DNA of 64,000 nucleotides from Heterobasidion occidentale. Its lineage: Eukaryota; Basidiomycota; Agaricomycetes; Russulales; Bondarzewiaceae. The notes below the pieces were generated by a model. It worked only from the letters and a program-made list of their open reading frames with translations. It ran no database searches and had not been told where the DNA came from. Shown one piece after another: positions 11,211 through 20,094 of this stretch. The stretch is from positions 3,224,001 through 3,288,000 of the forward strand of contig JBCAQO010000003.1 in assembly GCA_039111635.1 (NCBI GenBank), in the 5' to 3' direction. The position numbers and the translations under genes were made by a program. Position 1 is the first letter of the stretch; each line of letters opens with the position of its first letter.

Positions 11211-11334
11211 ATTGGTTTCTAAGGAAAGGAAAGCATGACCTGACCCTAGAATGAGGTCTACGGACGACATGAGCTCGCAGTCTCCTCACTTAGACATTCT
11301 ATTCCTTCCGGTCATCCTGTCTGCTGCCTCTGTG
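11211..11334 (+). repeat. A2 direct repeat of the DIRS/Ngaro-like element
   Basis: Second copy of the 124-bp terminal repeat. It ends exactly where a TGTTAAGAGCC LTR sequence begins, so the element's outer right end was removed or displaced by that insertion. Confidence 0.8.
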
Positions 11335-11434
11335 TGTTAAGAGCCGGCTCATAACACATGATATATGATCACCTGATCATATGACACGCGGTCTATGACC
11401 AACGGATATGACCTATACCCGGTGACCAACCCCT
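11335..11434 (+). repeat. Truncated LTR, first 100 bp
   Basis: TGTTAAGAGCCGGCTCATAA and the following bases match the first 100 bp of the solo LTR at 36522-37333 with few differences. The copy is cut at ...GACCAACCCCT by the TG of the gypsy A left LTR. The remainder does not resume after the gypsy A right LTR. Confidence 0.8.
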
Positions 11435-12084
11435 TGTTACGAACTGCTCGTTCAGTAACCCAAGAGTAACAGGTTCTTCCCTAGGTCGCACAATGGACTG
11501 AGTGGTGGACGGAGTCTCGACTGTATCAGGCGTTGATACAGGAGGGAATAATGATTGGCTCTAAGAATCCTGTATGCGTAGATACAGGGGAACGAAGAGG
11601 TTCGTATTCGTAGATACGAACGAACGAAGTACACAGTATGAAGACTGTGTAAGAACGAAGAGAATAGACTGAAGATCCTCAGCCTATTCTATGGGCCTTA
11701 TATACTGTATGGGGTATAGGGTAAGAGTCCGTGTGCTTCTCCAGGTTTCCATCCTAGGAGAGCTGTGGCCGCCGTCTTTCCCTCCGGCGCCTACTCTTGT
11801 ACTTCTCTAGTCGCACTGATCCATCATGGTGCGACGAGGTGCTTACCCATAAGCCCTAAGCCCATGGCATGTGAATGCCTCTCTTATTACTGTGTGAACT
11901 TCGTGATCCTCGTGTCCCTCCAATATAGCCTTTACCGATGTCTTGAAGAACCATCGGTATTGTCGGCTCCTAAGGACATGCCGAATACCTTGATGTACGC
12001 TCCGTAGTGGAGCCGCCTAGCATGTGATGCTTGATCCATCGGTTAGACCGGCCGCGAAGGGCCCCGATCGGTCAAGTCATAACA
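11435..12084 (-). repeat. 3' LTR of gypsy A
   Basis: 650 bp with TGTTA...TAACA ends. It contains four short perfect hairpins at 11522-11650 and the AGAATAGACT self-primer block near 11662. A TATATAAG box reads on the minus strand. It ends next to the polypurine tract. Confidence 0.9.
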
Positions 12085-12098
12085 TTACCCCCTTTCTA
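12085..12098 (-). promoter_or_regulatory. Polypurine tract of gypsy A
   Basis: On the minus strand AGAAAGGGGGTAA ends directly at the TG of the 3' LTR, the position where plus-strand DNA synthesis is primed. Element B has the same tract at 50985-50998. Confidence 0.75.
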
Positions 12099-12828
12099 GG
12101 TCCCAACTCCTGAGGGGACTACTCGCTTGAGCAGAAACGAGCTTCATCGTCATTCCACGGACAATTGCTTTGCTGGTCGTCAAAATAGATTGGGATGCGT
12201 CTTCCCAATATCGCTTCGTTTTCTGGGGCGAAGACCGACCTACATCGTTTACAACGCCTAGGAGTTTTCCATCTCCGTTGAGCTGTTTGATTTGAAGTTC
12301 GGGGTATAGCCACAATACCCTGTCCCTTCTCCCGGTGTTCTTCCTTCACCGCACGTTTTGTGTGAGTACACTCCTAGAGTCAATAGGCAGTTACTCGACC
12401 AGGGCTCCCTGGTAGGTTTGATGAGCCAGTGTCATCTGGCGACGATGCAGAAAGGTGTCGTGCGAATGATTATCGGATGAAATAGAAACTCGTCTGTGGA
12501 TGGGTGTGTGTCGTTCTTCTTTCAAAGTGCCGAAGGCCATGTCTCAGTGTTTCCAGGATAGATCTTCATCTCCTTGATCTCCGGTATCGAGGGGGACTCC
12601 AGGTGTGTGGGTTGATCGCTTTACAAAGGCTTAGGCCCACCAACCTATCAAGAACGAACATTTTTCTTGACTTGTTTTGAGTCCGGCAAGACCCCTTTGA
12701 AGATCCCTAACTCTGTCAGCCCCATACGGTGGCCTTGTCAGGTTAGAGATTGAGTGTTCGTCCAGAGTTTGTTTTTCACTAAGGGTATTGGACACGAGGT
12801 AAGGACTTTGAAGAATAGACTTTGAACC

Positions 12829-14546
12829 CCATGGTCTCTTGAATAGACCATGGTATCCACCTTGACGGTAATTATGCGGGGTCAGCATAAGGTATGTCCT
12901 GGTAGTTTTAACGTCGTGCCGGACGTCCGTAGTTTCGGTCTTTGCGGACGTTGGCTAGTTTATCCTTAAGTCTTCGCGGACTGAGGCTAGTTTATACACA
13001 AGTCGTTGCGGACTGCCCTGCTAGTTTATGCCAAGGTCGTTGCGGACCTATCCATCTCCCAACGTAGGAGTACCTGTAAACAAGATAGCAGGCGTTTCTG
13101 CGCCGGAACATTCATCGGTGATGCGCATAGGGCCGTAGACCAGTTCCTCCTTCTTGACAGGGTTCCCATTGAGGTAAGATGGTGACGGTTTATACTATAT
13201 CAAACCGGATAACTTATAGAGTTGCGAGAATAGACTGGGAAGCCTATTTTGACACAACTCACATGGCCCTGTAGACAGAAGGGCAGCTCAGTTTATCGTC
13301 ATGAAGGACGGCAACTAGTTTATAGTCATTGCGGACGTCCGCTATCGCCTGGCTTGAACCTCCCGAGCTTCGATAGATTTTAATCCTCCGGGGTGAGGGT
13401 AGTTTAAGGTCATTTCGGACTAGTTGATGGTCAAGGTCGTGACCATCAACCACGACTCCTATACTTGAAGGAGTAAGTAGTTTATCGTCATTGCGGACTA
13501 GATCAACATCGTGGTGTCAACAACGATGTCGATCGACATCTCCTATGCTGAAAGGAGTGGTAGTTTAACGTCTTTGCGGACGCAGCAATGCCAAAACATA
13601 TCTCATGTTTGGACACTGCTCATGACCCTGTAATGAAAGGGTAGTCCCAGTTTAACGCCATGGAGGGCGTTCGTAGTTTACCGTCGTTGCGGACACCCCG
13701 TAGTTTTACATCATTGCGGATGAACACAACACGAGGCACGGTCCCAGTTGCCTCTTGACTGGCCCTTGAAGCGGAATCCTTGCTTCGGACTTCAAGGGTA
13801 GAATGGGCGCACCATGAAGTAGTTGTGGTCTTTGTCGTCGAAAGATTGACAACCCGCTCCATGTCCCCAAACCCCTCGCACGGAATTGAACCGTGTCGAC
13901 CCCATATTCTTTTACTGTAGGGCGTATGGAATATGGAAGCGCCTCGACCTAGTCGGCAGGGTTCTGCAACGGTGGAGGCCCTCACTTCCACCGTCTGCCA
14001 GAATGCAACCACGCTCCGAGGGTCTTGGTAGCTTTAGCGTCGTTCCGGACGGTAACTAGTTTATCGTCATTGTGGACCAAGCCTTTCGTAGTTTTACATC
14101 GTTGCGGATGTATTTTCTCCGTTTTGGATACTAATGGAGTGCGGCCATCAGTTCCTGCATCGCAGATAGGGTCCCCTAATGCGGAAACGACCCTGTAAAA
14201 CCGGAGATCCAAAGTGGGACGTCCAAGACACCTGTCAGACCTTGACAGCGAGGTTGGTCCACCGTTCCCCAACGGTGGGTATGCATCACGATTTCCCACC
14301 AATTATTCATGCATCATTCATGTACCAGTCAAGGTTATGTTGTGAATCCTAAGGGCCTCCTAATGCGGAAAGGGCCCTGTAAAACTGGGGATCCAAGCGG
14401 ACGCCCGATTCGCTTGTCAGAATACCTCTTGACAACGAGAGTGTTGAATGCTTGTCCTTCATCTTGAGACCGGAGGGCTGCAACGCGAAATGGTCAGGTA
14501 CTTCCCCTGCCTTCTTATCTTTTCACAGTTTAACGTCATGCAGGAC
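12829..14546 (-). repeat. 3' non-coding array of a ~21-nt motif interleaved with hairpins (gypsy A)
   Basis: Seventeen degenerate copies of (T/C)AGTTTAnCGTC(A/G)TTGCGGAC (plus-strand reading) start near 12903, 12930, 12956, 12988, 13022, 13289, 13316, 13400, 13478, 13561, 13648, 13674, 13701, 14029, 14057, 14089 and 14526. Between them are short inverted repeats, for example 12829-12853 (9-bp stem), 13423-13450 (11-bp stem, 6-nt loop), 13455-13474 (6-bp), 13763-13798 (9-bp) and 13900-13934 (8-bp). No protein-like frame is present. In the element RNA this region lies between the last ORF and the polypurine tract, so it would be a structured 3' UTR. Function unknown. Confidence 0.7.
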
Positions 14547-14648
14547 GTTCGTTCCGGCGTCCTGTGCGTGAAACCGATACCTGTGGTGCGGAGGGTCCTT
14601 TCCTCTCCGTCACCTTGTTTGTCGACAAGGGGTTCCTGACTCCCTCGT

Positions 14649-16025
14649 CTAGTATCCTCCGCCAATGTCTCCGTAGTCCCCATATCCTTCATCCGGCCTA
14701 TAATAGGGGTCGGTGTCATCGTAATTGTCACCTTCGACCTCGTCCCAGGCGTCTAGTTCCGCTCGAGTCCAGGAAGTAGTTCGCTGAGTCGGGCGCTGGC
14801 GGATTGGAGTTCTTCTACCAATGTGTGGATGCGCTCCTTCAGGTCGATTATCTCGAGGACGGTTTGGAGTCGGCGAATCTCTTGGTCGAGTTCTTCTAGG
14901 ACTGTTTCGCCTGGGCTGAAGGGTTGCCCTTGTTCTCTGGCTTCCTCGTCCCTCATTCCTCCTGTACCTTGGAGGATGCTCCTCATTGCTGCCTCCTGCG
15001 TCCTGCCCGGTGGATTGTCCTGCCGATATGGGAGGAAGGGCCTCTCGGTCCCTTCGTGCCTGTCGTTGGACCGTAGTCCAGACATATTCGGTCTGGGTGG
15101 ATGCGTCTCGACTACTTGTAGCCGGTATCGCTCTGCTAGCTTCGCTCCATGGTTGGACGCGGAATGGGTCAATCCGAACGGGATGGGCGTGGGAGGAGTG
15201 TCTTGTGTCGGTGCGCGAGATGAGGGCGGGTAGGAGCTCCAGATTGATGAAGGAGGAGAACTCGTCCGGATGAATGAGTAGGGCGTAAGCCCCATTATTT
15301 CCTCGGGCGTACCAGGAGGCGGCCCTATGATCATCTGCATAGGCCAGAAGCCTGACCTGGTCGCTCGCGTCAGCGAGGCGTCGGGGTATGTCGTCGCTCT
15401 CGCTTCCTGGTTGCCCTGCGAAGAAGTTAGCGAGCCTTTGTAAGGCCAGCGCTGTGGCCATCTGAATTACCGCGGAGATGGTGGTGCGCTGGAGTAGGGC
15501 GTCTCCTAGTCCTTCCAACTCTCCGGGGTGCAGATCTCGACTACTGGTAGGGGGCCCTCTGGTCCTGGCAGCTGATGTACCAGCCGTTGCTGGTTCTTGT
15601 ACACCTGCCTCAACAGTTGTAGGCGATGCCAGGTCCGAAGGGTTTCCTGGTCTTCTTCCACCTCTCGTTTCCTGCCTCGCGTCTCCTTGAACCAGCGCTG
15701 GCGTCGGTCGCGGAGGCGTTGACGGAGCATGTCTTCCTTCTGCTTGACGTCCTTCATCGTGCTCGTCATGAGCTCTCTCAAACCGTGGTGAGGCTCGGGA
15801 ACCCGTTCGATCTTCGACGGTGAGCGCGGTTTGGTGGACACTGATTTGTACGGGAACTCCTTCCGGAGTCGTTGGGCGGCTGCTTCGGCTAGGGCGTCCA
15901 GTGTCGGGGTTGGCCACGGCCAGAATGATGTCTGGCGAGGGGTTTCTTGAAGGGGAGGAGGTAGTCCCGTCATCGATGAGCATGGCACGTCCAGGGGAGT
16001 AATCAAGGGAGGAGTGGTCGGACAT
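14649..16025 (-). CDS. Post-pol ORF (458 residues) of gypsy A, unknown function
   Basis: This uninterrupted frame begins about 60 nt after the pol stop. The first ~170 residues are Ser/Thr/Pro/Arg-rich and look disordered. Residues ~180-300 look folded: LALQRLANFFAG, RRLADASDQVRLLAYADDHR and YALLIHPDEFSSFINLELLP. An Arg/Pro-rich stretch follows, then an acidic, Tyr/Gly-rich tail ending DYGDIGGGY. No signal peptide, membrane segment or known domain is recognised, so an envelope-like role is not supported. Element B has the same ORF, truncated by deletions. Two further frames overlap it. It may encode an element-specific accessory protein. Confidence 0.55.
   Translation of the reverse strand: MSDHSSLDYSPGRAMLIDDGTTSSPSRNPSPDIILAVANPDTGRPSRSSRPTTPEGVPVQISVHQTALTVEDRTGSRASPRFERAHDEHDEGRQAEGRHAPSTPPRPTPALVQGDARQETRGGRRPGNPSDLASPTTVEAGVQEPATAGTSAARTRGPPTSSRDLHPGELEGLGDALLQRTTISAVIQMATALALQRLANFFAGQPGSESDDIPRRLADASDQVRLLAYADDHRAASWYARGNNGAYALLIHPDEFSSFINLELLPALISRTDTRHSSHAHPVRIDPFRVQPWSEASRAIPATSSRDASTQTEYVWTTVQRQARRDREALPPISAGQSTGQDAGGSNEEHPPRYRRNEGRGSQRTRATLQPRRNSPRRTRPRDSPTPNRPRDNRPEGAHPHIGRRTPIRQRPTQRTTSWTRAELDAWDEVEGDNYDDTDPYYRPDEGYGDYGDIGGGY
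14753..15340 (-). CDS. Second overlapping frame with coiled-coil C-terminus (gypsy A)
   Basis: This 195-residue frame is in the same register as the 166-residue frame upstream, with stops between them. Its C-terminus is a heptad-like coiled coil (LEELDQEIRRLQTVLEIIDL, HTLVEELQSASARLSELLPG). The tail is kept open and almost unchanged in element B (53623-53856), although B has lost sequence upstream. Either the C-terminus of the post-pol product is read in this frame or the region is shadow coding. Confidence 0.3.
   Translation of the reverse strand: MQMIIGPPPGTPEEIMGLTPYSFIRTSSPPSSIWSSYPPSSRAPTQDTPPTPIPFGLTHSASNHGAKLAERYRLQVVETHPPRPNMSGLRSNDRHEGTERPFLPYRQDNPPGRTQEAAMRSILQGTGGMRDEEAREQGQPFSPGETVLEELDQEIRRLQTVLEIIDLKERIHTLVEELQSASARLSELLPGLERN
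15506..16006 (-). CDS. Overlapping 166-residue frame inside the post-pol ORF of gypsy A
   Basis: In another register of the 458-residue ORF, this frame is open in both A and B at exactly 501 nt. The product is Trp/Arg/Glu-rich with a coiled-coil-like half (KEDMLRQRLRDRRQRW, then LQLLRQVYKNQQRLVHQLPG) and ends VEICTPESWKD. Hand alignment of A and B over this stretch gave about 55 substitutions: about 26 at third positions of this frame and about 14 at third positions of the 458 frame. That leans towards this frame being constrained, but the count is small. It could be the true product, a dual-coded protein, or a shadow. Confidence 0.35.
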   Translation of the reverse strand: MITPLDVPCSSMTGLPPPLQETPRQTSFWPWPTPTLDALAEAAAQRLRKEFPYKSVSTKPRSPSKIERVPEPHHGLRELMTSTMKDVKQKEDMLRQRLRDRRQRWFKETRGRKREVEEDQETLRTWHRLQLLRQVYKNQQRLVHQLPGPEGPLPVVEICTPESWKD

Positions 16026-16083
16026 GTACTGGGGAGGATTCTTGCTTTGAAAGAGGGAGGGGTGTCTCCCTTTTTATATCTTT

Positions 16084-19000
16084 CTAAAGCCTAATCGCCG
16101 CTGGTCGGGGCTTGTCTGGGTAGCTTTCGTGGAATTCACGAAGCGCCTCGTCGGCCGTATCTTTGAGGAGGGCAAAGGGTTCCCAAGTGTTATCGGCCTC
16201 GGAATATCCGACCCACTTGACAAGGTACTTGGTCCCTCGTCCCTGGCGTCTTGAATCTAGAATGGCCTCCACTTCGTAGTGCTCTTCTTCATTCAGGATC
16301 TCTGGGGCAGGTCTGGGGAAGTTCCTTCCGTGGGCCTCTGTCTCGTGATATTTCGTGAGTATGGAGGCATGAAACACCGGGTGTATCTTCCATGTTTCGG
16401 GTATTTCCAACCGATAAGCCAGAGGACCGATTCTTTCAGTCACTGAAAAGGGGCCATAGCGTCTAGGTGCCAGCTTGAATTTCGGATGAGTCGTCCGAAT
16501 ATGGGTTCCTTCTAACCAAACTTGGGTTCCTACTTCCCACTGCGGAAGTTTCCTGTGTAGGTCCCGGTCCTTGGCGTGCTGCGCTGCTATTTGTAGACTT
16601 GCGGCCGCATCTTCTTGGACTTCTTTGATTAGCTGCAAACGTTCAGTCACTGCGGGCACCTTGGTCTCCAGAGCTGAGTCGACCGAATATGGTGGATTGA
16701 ACCCATAAAGGACTTCAAACGGCGACTTCCCAGTGGCGGAGTGTCTTCGGGTATTGTGGGAGAATTCTGCGAAGGGGATCAAGTCTACCCAGTTATCTTG
16801 ATGGTAGTTGCAGAAAACTCGCAGGAATTGCTCGATCTCTTGGTTTACCCGTTCTGTTTCTCCGTCCGTTTGGGGGTGGTAAGCCGTGCTGAGGGCAGGG
16901 GTGATTCCCATTCCTTTCCATAGTTCCCTTGTGAACTTTGCCGCAAATTGAGGACCTCTGTCGGACACCACTTTGGTTGGTAAACCATATCGTTTGAACA
17001 CATTGTCCTGGAAGAGCGTCGTGGTTTCTTCGGCCGTGATTGTCTTCTTGCACGGGGTTATGACTATTCCTTTTGACAGACCCTGATCGACTACCACGTT
17101 GATCGAGTCGTAGCCTCTGCTTTCTGGGAGGTCTGTCACGAAGTCGGTGGAGATAAAGCGCCAAGGGACGTTTGTGGTTTCCAGCGGTTGGATCGGTGGA
17201 TGGGTCCTATGGGGAAGGTTCTTGGTAGATTGGCAACTGCACATCCATCCACATACGCGTGTACAAATTTGGTCATGCTTGACCACCAGTAATGGCGTTG
17301 GACCAATTCTAAGGTCTTTGCTCGGCCCGGGTGTCCTGTAGCCATAGTGTCATGGTGCGTTTTGACAATCATTCGTCGAAGGAGGTCGTCCTTTGGGACG
17401 CATATGTAACCGTCGCGTCTTGTGATGCCCTCTTCATGTGTCCATTTTCCTAGGTCGCCCTTCATTGCGTTTGGACCTTTTTCCAGCAGTTTCTTGAGGG
17501 CGACATCAACCAGCAAATCGTGTTCCGAGCGCGAGTGTCGAATGAGGGAGAGGATGTCCGAGGATACGAGTTCTGTTGCTTTGACGTGTATGCCTTCGCT
17601 TGGCTCTACTAGAGTTTCGCTGGACTCGGTGAAAAATCTGGACGGGAGTAGAGTCTGTGCCTTGTTATCAGATTCCACCCCCTCACTAAGGTCTGGACGC
17701 CTGGACAGAGCATCGGCATGATTAGTAGTTCCAGCCTTGTAACTGAGCTGGAAGTCAAATCGGGACAAAAACAGACTCCAGCGCGCTTGTCGCCTTGACA
17801 GGTCGCGCGCCGTCTTAAAGTGTTCTAGGTTTTTATGGTCCGTCCAGACCTCAAAGGGATGTCGAGCGCCTTCGAGGTAGTGTTTCCAGTGTTCCAGTGC
17901 TTTGATGATGGCGAGGAGTTCGCGATCATGCACGTCGTAATTTCGTTCGGCCGATGAGAACGATCCTGAGAGGTATGCAACAGGGTGCCAGTCGCTATCA
18001 GGTCCTTCCTGTAAGAGGACTGCACCATATGCTGCGAGGGAAGCGTCGGTAACAAGCCGGTAAGGACGCATCGGGTCAGGGTACAACAGGACGGGTCGGC
18101 TGATGAAGGTTTTCTTCAGTCGATCAAACGCCTGTTGGCACTCCGTGGTCCAGTCCCATTTCACATCCTTCTTCGTGAGGTCATGCAGGGGCCGAGCGAT
18201 CAAAGAGAATTTATCAATGAATCGTCGGTAGAAGTTCCCTAAGCCTAAGAAAGAGCGGATGTCGCGAACTGTGCGTGGGATGGGCCATTCCTGGATAGCT
18301 TCAATCTTCGAGTCTTCCATAGCGACGTGGTCTTTTGAGATCGTGTACCCAAGGTAGTTCAGCTTCTCCTTGTGGAACTCGCACTTCTCTGGTTTGAGGT
18401 AAGATCGTTGTCGCGCAGGATTTGGAGGACTCGCCGAAGAATCACAATGTGTTCCGCTGTGGTCTTCGTGAAGATGAGGATGTCGTCCATATATACCGCT
18501 ATTTTCCGGGCCAGGATGAGTTCTTGGAAGATCATGTTCATCATGGCTTGGAAGGTTCCCGGGGAATTACAGAGCCCAAAGAACATCACTGTAGGTTCGA
18601 AAAGTCCCAAGGGTGTGACGAAGGCCGCCTTGGACTCGTCTCCTTTCTTGATGCGCACGTTGTTATATCCCCACCGAACATCGAGCTTTGAGAACACCGT
18701 TGCGCCTTTAATGATATCCAATAGTTCTTGGATTAATGGCAGGGGGGTGACGTCTCGAATAGTGTGTTCGTTAAGGTGACGATAGTCTTGTACCGGACGG
18801 AGCTTCCCATCTTTCTTGCTTACGAAAAAGAAAGAGGCCGCGCTATGTGCTGTTGACCGACGTATTGTTCCTCTGGAAAGGTGCTCTTTGACGAACTTCC
18901 CTAACTCGTCATGCTTTTCCGGGCTCAGGGGAAATATCCGCGGGGCCTGGGGTACAAAAGACGGTTTGAGGTTTATCGCGTGGTCCCATATTGTATGTTG

Positions 19001-19546
19001 GGGAAGCCTCTGCGATCGTCGTTCGCTGAAGATGTCGAGGTAAGAATGATATTCTGTCGGCACCCGACCTTTCAAGTCGGTGGTGTCGATTTCTTCCTCC
19101 AGGTCTTCGTCAAAGCTTGCGAACCCCGAGGGTTCTGGAGCTACCTTCCTAATGACGGGTTCTCCTGCGCTATCCATTGCGGAGGAGTCAGACGGTGTTT
19201 GCGCTTCTTCAGCGACTTTCCCTGAAGCTTCGCCCTGGGCTGCTTTTTGCTGAGCTTGCCGGTGTTCCTTCCTTTCGGTTAATTGCTCCTCGAGCCATTC
19301 CCGAGCTTTGCGTTGTCGGGATTTGTGCTCGAGTAGTTCCATGAACCGAGTTTTCCATTCCTTTGCGGGTACTTGGCTCCATTGTTCTTTAGTCCAAGTC
19401 CACGAAGGTCCTACCGGTTCTGAGACAAGATGCGGTTTTGTCCGCTGGGGAATCTTGTCACCGCGTAGTTTCGCTAGCCATGCCTTCCTGGTAGGCTCTT
19501 CCCTTGCCTTGGTAAACCCATATGGTTGTGGCAATCTCTGGGGCAT
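16084..19546 (-). pseudogene. Pol of gypsy A: RT, RNase H, integrase, chromodomain (frameshifted)
   Basis: RT starts after a leader (PYGFTKAREEP) and shows SKLDVRWGYNNV and the catalytic YMDDILIF. RNase H has LVTDASLAAYGAVL. Integrase has an HHCC-type zinc-binding region, then FISTDFVTDLP, VSDRGPQFAAKF and NQEIEQFLR as the D, D, E residues, and ends in a chromodomain (VEAILDSRRQGRGTKYLVKW, GYSEADNTWEPF). Compared with B, one A is missing near 18402, shifting frame after RT, and one base is missing near 17236 ahead of the integrase core. Everything else is open. These enzymes copy the RNA and insert the cDNA; the chromodomain normally directs insertion to modified chromatin. Confidence 0.85.
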
Positions 19547-20094
19547 CGATCAAAGTGTACTTCACGGCGCCTCCACCCGATGGAGGGGTCGTGGTATTTC
19601 AACCAATCCGTTCCTAGGAGCATGTCGTCTTTTCCTAGATTGGTGATGAACATCTGGACGCGTTCAGTGTGAGTTCTCCCTCATCTATCCTTGACGGTGA
19701 GATTCGCGTCTAGGCCTCGTCGAATGAGGCCTGCCTTGTTGATGGTGTCATCGACGTTGCGAACGCGGATGGGGCGGTTTAAGGGATAGGTAGGGAGATT
19801 GTGCTTCCGTACCCACTCTTTGTTTACCAGGATCCCTTCGCATGCTGAGTCGATGGCGGCTCTGGCTCCAGCGCTTCTTCCTCGAGTTGTTAATCGCACG
19901 TCAAGTCGAATGGGGGTAATAATATGATTGTTCATTGCTCCGATTCGAATGTATGGCGGGGAATCATACTCGAGTTTCCTCAACCCTCTCTCTTCGGCTG
20001 GTGAAGGAGAGGTCAGGAAAAATCCTCTGCCAGATCCACCAACATCTGCCTTTGCTCGGCCTTTCCTACTCCTTGGAAGAGCGCTCGGACGCCA
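19474..20094 (-). pseudogene. Retropepsin frame of gypsy A
   Basis: The protease is in the +1 register relative to gag. Its window opens at 20094, overlaps the gag stop (20066-20068) by 29 nt, and closes at 19474. The active site reads AAIDSACEGILV: D-S-A instead of the usual D-(S/T)-G. The C-terminal half has MLLGTDWLKYHDP. A TGA at 19681 (CGA in element B) interrupts this copy. Near the end, the slippery heptamer G-GGT-TTA (19513-19519) is in phase to shift -1 into RT. Confidence 0.7.
19513..19519 (-). promoter_or_regulatory. Candidate -1 ribosomal frameshift heptamer (protease to RT, gypsy A)
   Basis: On the minus strand GGGTTTA is read in the protease frame as xxG-GGT-TTA, the X-XXY-YYZ pattern of -1 slippery sites. 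Slipping one base back yields GGG-TTT-ACC in the RT frame. It precedes the protease stop at 19474 by about 40 nt and is identical in element B. No strong downstream stem or pseudoknot was found by eye. Confidence 0.6.

Larger units (their letters stand above)
5875..11334 (+). mobile_element. DIRS/Ngaro-like tyrosine-recombinase retroelement
   Basis: The element encodes, in order, a Gag-like protein with Cys/His clusters, reverse transcriptase-RNase H, and a tyrosine recombinase. It has no integrase, protease or LTRs. This is the gene content of the DIRS superfamily; Ngaro-type members are common in basidiomycetes. Identical-length 124-bp direct repeats (5875-5998 and 11211-11334) fit the A1 and A2 parts of split direct repeats, with the 290 bp before the right copy as B1. 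B2 would follow A2, but an LTR sequence starts at 11335, so the right end is truncated. The recombinase frame has one in-frame stop. Confidence 0.75.

Noticed and set aside
12900..14550. CRISPR-like array (regular short repeats with unique spacers)
   Set aside because: The motif copies are degenerate and irregularly spaced, lie in the 3' UTR of a eukaryotic retrotransposon, and no cas-like genes exist.
14649..16025. Post-pol ORF as an envelope gene (errantivirus-like)
   Set aside because: No signal peptide, transmembrane segment or glycoprotein-like cysteine pattern is visible.
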